From JBASEY01 sp049652745 (GTDB taxonomy: Bacteria; CSSED10-310): 12,601 nt of DNA. Both the position numbers and the translations under genes were made by a program. Where the stretch lies: positions 1 to 12,601 of the forward strand of contig JBASEY010000057.1 of NCBI GenBank assembly GCA_049652745.1. Direction: 5' to 3'. The notes beneath the pieces were generated by a model. It was not told the DNA's origin. It was given only the letters and a program-made list of their open reading frames with translations, and ran no database searches. Shown here piece after piece: positions 6,400-12,601 of this stretch; position 1 is the stretch's first letter, and each line of letters starts with the position of its first letter.

Positions 6400-6428
6400 T
6401 TGACAAGTGATTCTTAACAAGTTATTTT
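6400..6428 (+). promoter_or_regulatory. Sigma70 promoter of the perR-katA operon
   Basis: TTGACA (6400-6405), a 17-base spacer and TATTTT (6423-6428) predict a start near 6435. An in-frame GTG at 6407 lies inside this promoter, which argues against it as the translation start. Confidence 0.7.
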
Positions 6429-6442
6429 TCCTAATTAGGAAA
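6427..6442. promoter_or_regulatory. perR box (putative): Perfect 16-bp palindrome at the predicted transcription start: candidate PerR operator
   Basis: TTTCCTAATTAGGAAA is a perfect palindrome that overlaps the end of the -10 box and the expected +1. A repressor bound here would block initiation. It differs from the classical 15-bp Bacillus PerR box (TTATAATNATTATAA), so the binding protein and exact motif are inferred from position only. Confidence 0.6.
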
Positions 6443-6463
6443 GTTTCTACGATTGGACAAGAA

Positions 6464-6955
6464 ATGATGAAACCTGATCACATAGAACAACAAAAGCGAC
6501 TCGATCGATTTAAAACCGGCCTTAAAAACGCCGGCGTCAAATGCACTCACCAGCGCATCGAAATTTTCAAAGAACTTGCAAACTCCTGTGAGCATCCCGA
6601 TGTCGCGACCGTATTCAACGGCGTGCGCCAACGGTTGCCGACAATCTCGCTCGATACGGTTTACAGAACACTGTCGTTGTTTGTCGATCTGGGTCTTGTC
6701 AGCTCCTTGAGCACCCATGGAGATCGAATGAGATTCGATGCCAACGATCGGCCGCATCACCATTTTGTGTGTGGAGTGTGCGGGCTGACACGGGATTTTT
6801 ATTGTGAACAAGTCGATCGCATCGCGTTGCCCAAAGAGGTCGAAGCGATGGGAACGGTTGAGATGAGACAAATGGAGGTCAGGGGGATTTGTTCATCGTG
6901 TAACGCGTCAATCAAACAAACTCAAAGCGCTAAGCGCGAAGAAGGAGACAGGTAA
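6464..6955 (+). CDS. perR: Peroxide-responsive repressor PerR (Fur family)
   Basis: A 163-residue Fur-family metalloregulator. The N-terminal winged helix includes THQRIEIFKEL and the recognition stretch PTISLDTVYRTL (59-70). All five regulatory metal ligands of Bacillus subtilis PerR (His37, Asp85, His91, His93, Asp104) align at a constant offset of +7: His44, Asp92, His98, His100 and Asp111. The Asp at 111, where Fur usually has Glu, favours peroxide sensing. The four structural-zinc cysteines are present as Cys103/106 and Cys143/146. Metal-catalysed oxidation of the histidines releases PerR from DNA. I chose ATG 6464 (6467 is possible), since the upstream GTG 6407 falls in the promoter. 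Its stop overlaps the catalase start (TAATG), so both form one peroxide-inducible operon, probably autoregulated through the palindrome at 6427-6442. Confidence 0.9.
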   Translation: MMKPDHIEQQKRLDRFKTGLKNAGVKCTHQRIEIFKELANSCEHPDVATVFNGVRQRLPTISLDTVYRTLSLFVDLGLVSSLSTHGDRMRFDANDRPHHHFVCGVCGLTRDFYCEQVDRIALPKEVEAMGTVEMRQMEVRGICSSCNASIKQTQSAKREEGDR

Positions 6956-8421
6956 TGGCAAAAAAGGAGAAAAAGAAGCTTACCACCAACGTCGGCGCTC
7001 CGGTAGTCGACAATCAAAACGTTTTGACGGCAGGTCCCCGTGGGCCGCAGTTGCTTCAGGATGTATGGTTTCTTGAAAAACTGGCGCATTTCGACCGCGA
7101 AGTCATACCCGAAAGACGGATGCATGCGAAAGGATCGGGCGCTTTCGGCACCTTCACCGTGACGCATGACATCACGAAATACACCAAGGCGAAGATTTTT
7201 TCGGAAAAAGGCAAGAAAACCGATGTGTTTGTCCGGTTTTCGACGGTTGCCGGCGAGCGCGGCGCGGCTGATGCTGAACGCGATATTCGAGGTTTTGCGA
7301 TCAAATTTTATACCGAAGAAGGCAATTGGGACCTTGTCGGCAACAACACACCGGTGTTTTTCCTGCGTGATCCGTTAAAATTCCCCGATCTCAATCATGC
7401 CGTCAAACGGGATCCGCGCACCAACCTGAGAAGCGCTAAAAACAACTGGGATTTCTGGAGTTCGCTACCGGAGGCACTGCATCAGGTGACCATCGTGATG
7501 AGCGATCGGGGTATTCCTGCAACGTATCGGCATATGCACGGTTTCGGCAGCCACACGTTCAGCTTGATCAATGCAAAGAACAAACGCGTCTGGGTCAAGT
7601 TTCACCTGATATCCCAGCAGGGTATCAAAAACATGACGGACGAAGAGGCGGCGAAAGTTGTCGGTATGTGCCGTGAAAGCCATCAGCGGGATTTGTATGA
7701 CAGTATTGAAAAAGGGGATTTTCCGCGCTGGAACATGAAAATTCAGGTCATGACGGAAGAACAGGCCAAAAAAATGCCGTATAATCCGTTCGATCTGACC
7801 AAGGTCTGGTTTCACAAAGATTTTCCATTGATCGATGTCGGCGTGTTGGAACTGAATCGAAATCCTGACAACTATTTTGCCGATGTCGAACAGGCAGCGT
7901 TCAACCCGGCCAACATTGTTCCCGGCATCGGATTTTCGCCGGATAAAATGCTGCAAGGCCGTTTGTTTTCTTACGGCGATGCGCAGCGTTACAGGCTCGG
8001 CGTGAATCACCATTTGATTCCCGTGAACCGGGCGCGTTGTCCTGTGCATTGCTTCCATAGAGACGGAGCGATGCGTGTGGACGGCAACTTCGGCAGCACG
8101 CTAGGCTATGAACCGAACAGCTATGGCGAATGGCAGGAACAGCCGGAGTTCAAAGAGCCGCCTCTGCCGCTGGAGGGCGCCGCCGATCATTGGAACTTCC
8201 GTGAAGATGACGATGATTACTATTCTCAGCCCGGCAAACTGTTCCGCCTGATGAGTCAGAAACAGAAAAAAGCGCTGTTCGAGAATACCGCTCGCAATAT
8301 GGGCGATGCGCCGATCGAGATAAAAATCCGGCACATCCGCAACTGCATGATGGCGGATCCGGACTATGGAAAAGGAGTGGCCAAGGCGTTAGGCATTCCA
8401 ATGAGTAAAATTAAAAAATAA
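6955..8421 (+). CDS. katA: Monofunctional haem catalase
   Basis: A 488-residue small-subunit catalase that breaks two hydrogen peroxide molecules into water and oxygen in the cytoplasm. The distal haem residues are visible as His57 (RRMHAKGSGAFG) and Asn130 (VGNNTPVFF), and the proximal ligand as Tyr340 in RLFSYGDAQRYRLG, with Arg336 beside it. Other family blocks include VRFSTVAGERG, RDPLKFPDLNHAVKRDP and HMHGFGSHTFSLIN. The length fits the NADPH-binding clade of small-subunit catalases, and the sequence is complete to KIKK. AAGGAG (6942-6947) lies 7 bases before the ATG, inside the end of perR. Translation is probably coupled to perR through the TAATG overlap. No signal peptide is present. 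A strong terminator follows 33 bases after the stop. Confidence 0.97.
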   Translation: MAKKEKKKLTTNVGAPVVDNQNVLTAGPRGPQLLQDVWFLEKLAHFDREVIPERRMHAKGSGAFGTFTVTHDITKYTKAKIFSEKGKKTDVFVRFSTVAGERGAADAERDIRGFAIKFYTEEGNWDLVGNNTPVFFLRDPLKFPDLNHAVKRDPRTNLRSAKNNWDFWSSLPEALHQVTIVMSDRGIPATYRHMHGFGSHTFSLINAKNKRVWVKFHLISQQGIKNMTDEEAAKVVGMCRESHQRDLYDSIEKGDFPRWNMKIQVMTEEQAKKMPYNPFDLTKVWFHKDFPLIDVGVLELNRNPDNYFADVEQAAFNPANIVPGIGFSPDKMLQGRLFSYGDAQRYRLGVNHHLIPVNRARCPVHCFHRDGAMRVDGNFGSTLGYEPNSYGEWQEQPEFKEPPLPLEGAADHWNFREDDDDYYSQPGKLFRLMSQKQKKALFENTARNMGDAPIEIKIRHIRNCMMADPDYGKGVAKALGIPMSKIKK

Positions 8422-8454
8422 ACAAATTAACAGATAAATCTTGTTTGTTTCATT

Positions 8455-8495
8455 GTGGCAGCGGATTCGTCTGAGTTCGCTGCCGTTTGTTTTCT
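8455..8495 (+). terminator. Intrinsic terminator of the perR-katA operon
   Basis: GGCAGCG (8457-8463) pairs with CGCTGCC (8478-8484). The stem extends inward through GATTC/GAGTT with two G-U pairs to a 4-base GTCT loop, giving about 12 bp. The T-rich tail GTTTGTTTTC follows. Confidence 0.85.
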
Positions 8496-8503
8496 GCACA
8501 CCC

Positions 8504-8532
8504 TTGCCGAGGATTCTGATTACTGGTATAAA
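8504..8532 (+). promoter_or_regulatory. Probable promoter of the nuclease/ATPase operon
   Basis: TTGCCG (8504-8509), a 17-base spacer and TATAAA (8527-8532) lie just after the catalase terminator and about 75 bases before the nuclease ATG. The -35 box is imperfect. Confidence 0.5.
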
Positions 8533-8606
8533 AGGTCTATCGGGTGGAAGCTTTCTTGAAAAAGCTGATTGATAAAAGAACACTATTCGTCGGGGGGTGA
8601 AAACGG

Positions 8607-9737
8607 ATGACTATAAAACTTATCCACTGCGCGGACCTTCACCTTGCAACAAAAGAAAAGGATTATTCACTGGCTGTTTTCAGCGAAATTATCGAGATTG
8701 CCAATCGGGAATCAGCGGATTATCTACTGATGGCCGGCGATATCTTCGATTCATTTCCGGAGATCGAAAAGCTGAAAACTGATTTTCAGATGCTTATCCG
8801 CCGGCTCAGTGATAGTTGCGAGCCGTTTTTGTTAGCTGGTAATCATGAAGATTTGAACCGCAAAGATGGGCGGATCGCGTCATTCGATTTGGGCATACCA
8901 TCCGATAACATCATCGACAAAATCGACAAAATAGATGCGCCGTATCGTTTGATTGAAAGACCGGGATTGGAAATCCTGGCGATACCGCACCAAGGAAATT
9001 ACAGTGGTTATACCGACTGGAAGGTACCGGAAAAGCGAGCCAAATTTCGGGTTGCGTTGGCACATGCTGCAAATGAAAATCTGGCGTTTATCGGGCTTTT
9101 AGATGAAGAAAACAAGGCCGGCGTCATCGATAGCGACATATTCCAGCGGTTTGAGGTGGATTATGCTGCACTGGGTCACATTCATAAAGCTGACCAAAAA
9201 ATCATCGGCGGTGTTCGGATGGCCTATTCCGGATCGGCCCGAGTTTGGCGAAAGGATGAAACTGGTCCTCGGGTTGTCAATATGGTTGAGCTCTCCGATA
9301 CAGTTGAGCTGAAACCTATACCGATCAAGAGTGCCGGCCAGTTTAAAAGATTTGTCGTCAACCTCAATTTGAATGGGGAACCGGAGACGGATCTATCAAC
9401 TTTAAAATCGGAGTCGGATCAATCAACTTTGGAACAGGTTGAACCCCAGGACTGGGTATGGCTGGAACTGCTCGGACTTGTCGAAGATGAACTGAAAGTT
9501 GAAACACTGAAAGAATTCTTTAGGCGTGACATAGAAAACCGAGTACGTCGATTGAATATTGAAGACGACGACGTTGAATCATGTGCAGGAATTTCCGGTC
9601 TAGATATCGTCAAAAAATTTCTGGAAATCTGGGAAGCACGGCAACCAGCCGAACTTGGCGATGAACGAGATGTGTGGAGACGGGCACGGGAGATCGGTCT
9701 CAAAGCAATCAAAGAACACCTGGAGGCGCGGTCATGA
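8607..9737 (+). CDS. Mre11/SbcD-type DNA repair phosphoesterase (YhaO-like)
   Basis: A 376-residue calcineurin-like metallophosphoesterase of the Mre11/SbcD/YhaO group, expected to cut DNA ends with two Mn ions. All phosphoesterase motifs are visible: Asp10-x-His12 (CADLHL), Asp45 in GDIFD, Asn79-His80 in AGNHED, His153 in LAHA, and His191/His193 in LGHIHK. After the capping strand YSGSARVWR (about 207-215) comes a C-terminal region (about 240-376) rich in charged residues that should bind the coiled coil of the partner ATPase. GGGGGGTGA (8592-8600) supports the ATG at 8607. The stop overlaps the next start as ATGA, a sign of translational coupling and of a two-subunit complex. The length is nearer to YhaO than to a short phosphoesterase alone. 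It could be annotated as SbcD; the partner's membrane helices make me prefer YhaO-like. Confidence 0.88.
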   Translation: MTIKLIHCADLHLATKEKDYSLAVFSEIIEIANRESADYLLMAGDIFDSFPEIEKLKTDFQMLIRRLSDSCEPFLLAGNHEDLNRKDGRIASFDLGIPSDNIIDKIDKIDAPYRLIERPGLEILAIPHQGNYSGYTDWKVPEKRAKFRVALAHAANENLAFIGLLDEENKAGVIDSDIFQRFEVDYAALGHIHKADQKIIGGVRMAYSGSARVWRKDETGPRVVNMVELSDTVELKPIPIKSAGQFKRFVVNLNLNGEPETDLSTLKSESDQSTLEQVEPQDWVWLELLGLVEDELKVETLKEFFRRDIENRVRRLNIEDDDVESCAGISGLDIVKKFLEIWEARQPAELGDERDVWRRAREIGLKAIKEHLEARS

Positions 9738-12073
9738 TTGTCAAATTAATACTTGAACAGTTCGGAAAATTTCGGGATAAAACCTTTGATTTTTCCCCTG
9801 TGACTATTTTTTACGGCAAAAACGAATCGGGTAAAACCACGATTTTTGACGCGCTGTTTGACGCACTCTGTAAACCTATCGGGACCGGAACGGCTGGAAA
9901 AGAATTGCGAAAACGTTACGGAGACAAAGATAAAAGACGCTCAATCGTTGAATATGAAGATGATGAGCTTATATGCAATGACGAAGAGTTTTTGAATTTG
10001 TACGCGGTAAAATCCGGAGATTTTACGACGCAAATCGGGTCGAAAAGTGATTGGGTAGACAAAGTAAAAACATCACTGTTTACCGGTGGGATCGATCCGA
10101 TAGTGTTGAAAGATGACCTACAGAAAAAAGGAGCGGATAAAAAGACTCTGACGCACATGCGGCAATTTCTAAGAAAACAGGATGAAAAGGCTAGAAAAGA
10201 ATCGGAACTTCAAGAAATCCAGAATAGACGAGCGTCAATTTTATCCAGTGAAAGGAAATTGAATGAAGGTAAGCAGCACCTGGCCGACTTGGAGAAACGG
10301 ATAAAACACGAGGAGGCGGAATTTAGAAAGTATCAGGAGATTGTGGAACACCAGGAAAAAATTCGAGAAAAAGATAAATTGTTCAAAGTGGTGAAGGATA
10401 TTGATGATCTGAACGATAAACAGAGTAAACAGGAAAAATTGGAAGTTTATGCTGAAGACCGATCATCCGAAGCCCTTGCTATACAAGATAAAGTTCGAAT
10501 GACTAATGACGTATATGCTCGGCAGGATACTACAGTCGATTTGTTATCGAAAGCGGTATCGGAAATAGAAAGAGATTTGAATGATCTCAAAGTTGAAGCT
10601 GATACTGCAACTAAGGCCATTGATAAATTAGAAGATCTACGTGACCGGATATCGCGGGATATGCCGCAGCCAGTCATGCTCACGAAAGTTCGTTGGAGTA
10701 CTTGGGGTGTTATAACCGGGATAGTTATGATTCTGCTGGGCATTTCAGCGGGAATTGTAACCGGATTATCGCTATTTGAGGCGATCCTGACAAACATCGG
10801 GCTGGTGAGCCTTGCCGCTCCTGATGGTCCTGTATCAGTATCTTTGCTTGGGTACATGCTGATGGGTGCGACCCTTGTTATTGGTGTATTGATATTGTTT
10901 TTGACACGGAAAAAGGATTTGGTCGAAGACACGACCGATAGGGATGCATTTGTTGAAACCGTATTGAAACGATGGCGGGAAATTTTCGGCGACGAAGACG
11001 TTCCATCTGCTGATAGTTTACGGGAGAGCGTCTTGAAAAAGAAATTGGGTTATGAACAGTTGTTAGGTGCATTTGAAGATTTGCAGGAAAAGTTTAGTGA
11101 GAAGAAAGATGATTTGAAAAAAGCGGAAGAAGTTCTGAATAAAGCCGAAGGAGAACGTGAGCAAGCGGAAAAAAACCATGCGGACTGGCTGAAAAATATG
11201 AAGGTCGAGAATCTTCAACAATATGGTGAACGCATAGCGGAATACCAAAGTCTACATAAAGAAATAAAGGGTTTGGAGCAAGTTTTACAAAAGTCGTTGG
11301 CGGATTATCAGTGTGATGATTTGGTCGCGTTGAGGTCGAAGGCCGGGATTTTGGTGGAAGGCCTTGAGGAGAGATTGAGTGGTATCGAAAAAGTATCCGA
11401 TAGCGAGCTGGCGAGGTACAAGAGAGAATTAGACGAGCGCACTCAGAAAATCGAACAGCTTCGGCAAAAAGAGAAGGAACTGGCACTCGATATAAACAAA
11501 GAAGCAGGCAGGATTTCGGGCAGTTTGGGTGATTTGCCGGAGCATATAATGAATTTAAAACAAGACATTGTTGAGTTAGCCGAGGATATCCGCGCGATCG
11601 ATCAGGATCGCCGTGCAGCAGCATTTGCTGCTGAGATATTCAGTGCAATTGCCGACGATTCATCTTTCCAATTTGGTCAGTTGAGCCGGGAAATTGCTGC
11701 GATGTTCGCACAATTTTTACCGGGTGACGAAATGATAAAAATAACATCGCTTAACGAAAAAGACCTAAGAATTAAGGACGGAACCGGTAAGTATCGATCA
11801 GTCGACCATCTGTCGTCCGGGACCCGTGATGCGTTTTGGTTGGCGGCCCGACTGGTTCTGGCTAGAAAAGCGCGGCCGGAAGGCCCGGGTATAATTGTAT
11901 TGGATGAGCCGTTTCACACGCTCGATGATGATCGGATGCAGCAGGCGGTGAAATTGCTGAAAGCGTTTCGAGATAAAACAAACTGGCAGCTTGTCTTTTT
12001 CACCAAAGATAAACCCGTGGTGGAGGCCGTCAAAAGCGCCTTCAGCAGCGAAGTGGTGTTTCATGCGCTGTGA
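9734..12073 (+). CDS. Rad50/SbcC-type AAA ATPase with two membrane helices in the coiled coil (YhaN-like)
   Basis: A 779-residue SMC-like ATPase. The N-terminal lobe has Walker A GKNESGKTT (28-36). The C-terminal lobe has the ABC signature LSSGT (693-697), Walker B GIIVLDEP with Asp724-Glu725, and the D-loop HTLDDD (728-733). Between them are two long coiled-coil arms (about 140-310 and 400-630) rich in Lys, Glu, Gln and Arg. At the apex, where Rad50 and SbcC carry a CxxC zinc hook, there are instead two hydrophobic helices (about 324-345 and 371-391) joined by a short loop. No CxxC is present; the only cysteines are 46, 81 and 527. This layout fits YhaN of Bacillus, so the complex is probably tethered to the membrane, with the ATPase head holding the nuclease upstream. 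The ATG at 9734 overlaps the nuclease stop and follows TGGAGG (9721-9726). An upstream ATG at 9674 lies deep in the nuclease and is less likely. Confidence 0.88.
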   Translation: MIVKLILEQFGKFRDKTFDFSPVTIFYGKNESGKTTIFDALFDALCKPIGTGTAGKELRKRYGDKDKRRSIVEYEDDELICNDEEFLNLYAVKSGDFTTQIGSKSDWVDKVKTSLFTGGIDPIVLKDDLQKKGADKKTLTHMRQFLRKQDEKARKESELQEIQNRRASILSSERKLNEGKQHLADLEKRIKHEEAEFRKYQEIVEHQEKIREKDKLFKVVKDIDDLNDKQSKQEKLEVYAEDRSSEALAIQDKVRMTNDVYARQDTTVDLLSKAVSEIERDLNDLKVEADTATKAIDKLEDLRDRISRDMPQPVMLTKVRWSTWGVITGIVMILLGISAGIVTGLSLFEAILTNIGLVSLAAPDGPVSVSLLGYMLMGATLVIGVLILFLTRKKDLVEDTTDRDAFVETVLKRWREIFGDEDVPSADSLRESVLKKKLGYEQLLGAFEDLQEKFSEKKDDLKKAEEVLNKAEGEREQAEKNHADWLKNMKVENLQQYGERIAEYQSLHKEIKGLEQVLQKSLADYQCDDLVALRSKAGILVEGLEERLSGIEKVSDSELARYKRELDERTQKIEQLRQKEKELALDINKEAGRISGSLGDLPEHIMNLKQDIVELAEDIRAIDQDRRAAAFAAEIFSAIADDSSFQFGQLSREIAAMFAQFLPGDEMIKITSLNEKDLRIKDGTGKYRSVDHLSSGTRDAFWLAARLVLARKARPEGPGIIVLDEPFHTLDDDRMQQAVKLLKAFRDKTNWQLVFFTKDKPVVEAVKSAFSSEVVFHAL

Positions 12074-12144
12074 GAAGTCCTGTAATTTTATTTATCGCCT
12101 CAAAGTTGAATAAATATTTGAACAAGCGTCGATTCAAAAATAAT

Positions 12145-12196
12145 AGAGTTGTTTTTCGGTTGTATAAAACTCTTACAGTGGCTTTGTTTTTTTAGC
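12145..12196 (+). terminator. Weak possible terminator after the ATPase gene
   Basis: AGAGTT (12145-12150) can pair with AACTCT (12168-12173). A T-run (TTTGTTTTTTT) follows at about 12183-12193. The stem is short and A/T-rich, and it lies some 70 bases after the stop, so the call is weak. Confidence 0.3.
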
Positions 12197-12253
12197 CTGA
12201 TGATATTGGTTTAATAATTGTCAATATTAGTTTTTTGCGACTCATGAGTTCGA

Positions 12254-12343
12254 ACAAAAAACAAATTTTTAAAAAATCTCATATTATTGACGTGGTTATT
12301 CTTATGGTATTATAATCACGATGACAGCGTTAGTTCTTTGAAA
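12254..12343 (+). promoter_or_regulatory. Strong promoter with UP-like tract and boxA-like leader
   Basis: An A/T tract with A6 and T5/A6 runs (12254-12286) lies just upstream of TTGACG (12287-12292), then an 18-base spacer and TATAAT (12311-12316). About 10 bases after the expected start comes GTTCTTTGAAA (12333-12343), which resembles the boxA antitermination element of rRNA leaders (Bacillus type TTCTTTGAAAACT) and of some CRISPR leaders. No gene follows before the IS256 end; the ATG at 12321 opens only six codons. Confidence 0.6.
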
Positions 12344-12382
12344 TGTGAAATCGTTTTACTATTGAATGAGGGGAGAACAGAC

Positions 12383-12601
12383 GATAAAGCAACAATTTTT
12401 CTGTAAATTGGTTCATAGGGTTTGATCTGCCTCAATTATCAAGTATTTTCGACCGGATTCCCATTCTTCGCTAACCTCAGCGAGGATAGCTGTTACTAAT
12501 CTCAAAAGTGCCGCCTCATTGGGAAACAATGTGGCCACACGCGTTCGGCGTTTGATTTCCTTGTGGATCCGTTCCAGCATATTGGTTGTTCGAAGCCTGC
12601 G
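12383..12601. mobile_element. IS256-family insertion sequence, one end (continues outside window)
   Basis: The transposase C-terminus (12413-12601, minus) shows that an IS256-family element enters from the right. Its terminal inverted repeat should lie within a few tens of bases after the stop. GATAAAG at 12383-12389 resembles the start of the IS256 terminal repeat as I remember it, so I place the edge near 12383; the other end is needed to prove it. Confidence 0.65.
12413..12601 (-). CDS. IS256-family transposase, C-terminal 62 residues (5' end outside window)
   Basis: Read on the minus strand from the window edge to a TGA at 12413-12415, the frame gives RRLRTTNMLERIHKEIKRRT, then RVATLFPNEAALLRLVTAIL and AEVSEEWESGRKYLII. 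This is the characteristic C-terminus of MULE-type IS256-family DDE transposases: 'RTTN.LER.N.EI.RRTRV...FPN..S.LRL..A.L.E..EEW..GR.Y'. The catalytic DDE residues lie upstream in the missing part, except possibly none in this segment. The frame is intact to its stop, so there is no sign of decay in the visible portion. The gene runs toward the nuclease/ATPase operon and ends about 340 bases from it. Confidence 0.93.
   Translation of the reverse strand, partial: RRLRTTNMLERIHKEIKRRTRVATLFPNEAALLRLVTAILAEVSEEWESGRKYLIIEADQTL

Noticed and set aside
6407..6463. GTG start at 6407 for perR
   Set aside because: It would place the TTGACA/TATTTT promoter and the palindrome around or inside the coding region; Fur-family proteins normally start near ATG 6464.
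7465..8058. Minus-strand 197-codon frame inside katA
   Set aside because: It is a shadow of the catalase gene, whose plus-strand protein has every family motif.
9674..9733. ATG at 9674 as start of the ATPase
   Set aside because: It would overlap the nuclease by 64 bases and add 20 residues with no family match; ATG 9734 has TGGAGG and the usual MIVKLIL.QFG beginning.
1..12601. tRNA or rRNA genes
   Set aside because: I saw no cloverleaf with a GTTCGA-type T-arm and CCA-side acceptor stem, and no conserved 16S or 23S segments in the window.

Overview
The window is bacterial chromosomal DNA of moderate G+C from an organism I cannot name. Three traits point to an uncultured, candidate-phylum-type bacterium: the C-terminal domain of the first gene, a Thr-Pro-rich linker in a secreted protease, and secreted repeat proteins with PD40-type blades. 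This placement is inference; no rRNA or ribosomal protein marker is present to confirm it.

Layout. 1-356: the 3' end of a gene for a probably secreted protein. 357-660: a non-coding stretch full of short word-like repeats and a perfect GC hairpin. 745-1472: a small AT-richer cassette with a near-consensus sigma70 promoter, an Xre-type repressor and a four-helix membrane protein. 1473-1625: the same repeat words again, in inverted orientation and mirrored order. 1626-3122 (minus): an exported protein of eleven 37-residue repeats. 3123-3777: a largely empty gap ending in a perfect-consensus promoter. 3778-5691: a secreted trypsin/V8-like protease with a Thr-Pro linker and two tandem C-terminal domains. 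5692-6399: a decayed gap with a GxxExxY-type gene relic and a possible IS21-family end relic. 6400-8495: a perR-katA peroxide-defence operon with its own promoter, a perfect palindrome at the predicted start of transcription, and a strong terminator. 8504-12073: a two-gene operon for an Mre11/SbcD-type nuclease and a Rad50/SbcC-type ATPase that carries two membrane helices where a zinc hook would be expected (YhaO/YhaN-like). 12074-12382: an A/T-rich gap with an UP-element-like tract, a strong promoter and a boxA-like sequence. 12383-12601: the end of an IS256-family element with the transposase C-terminus on the minus strand.

How the genes work together. PerR and catalase form a self-contained peroxide-sensing and detoxifying unit; PerR keeps all five regulatory metal ligands and all four structural cysteines at a constant offset from Bacillus subtilis PerR. 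The nuclease and ATPase overlap by ATGA and should form one complex, probably membrane-tethered. The Xre repressor probably controls itself and the membrane protein. The protease, the repeat protein and the first gene look like independent exported proteins.

The observations most worth following are the mirrored repeat words around the Xre/membrane cassette, the membrane-anchored Mre11-Rad50-like pair, and the rRNA- or CRISPR-leader-like promoter that runs straight into an IS256 copy.
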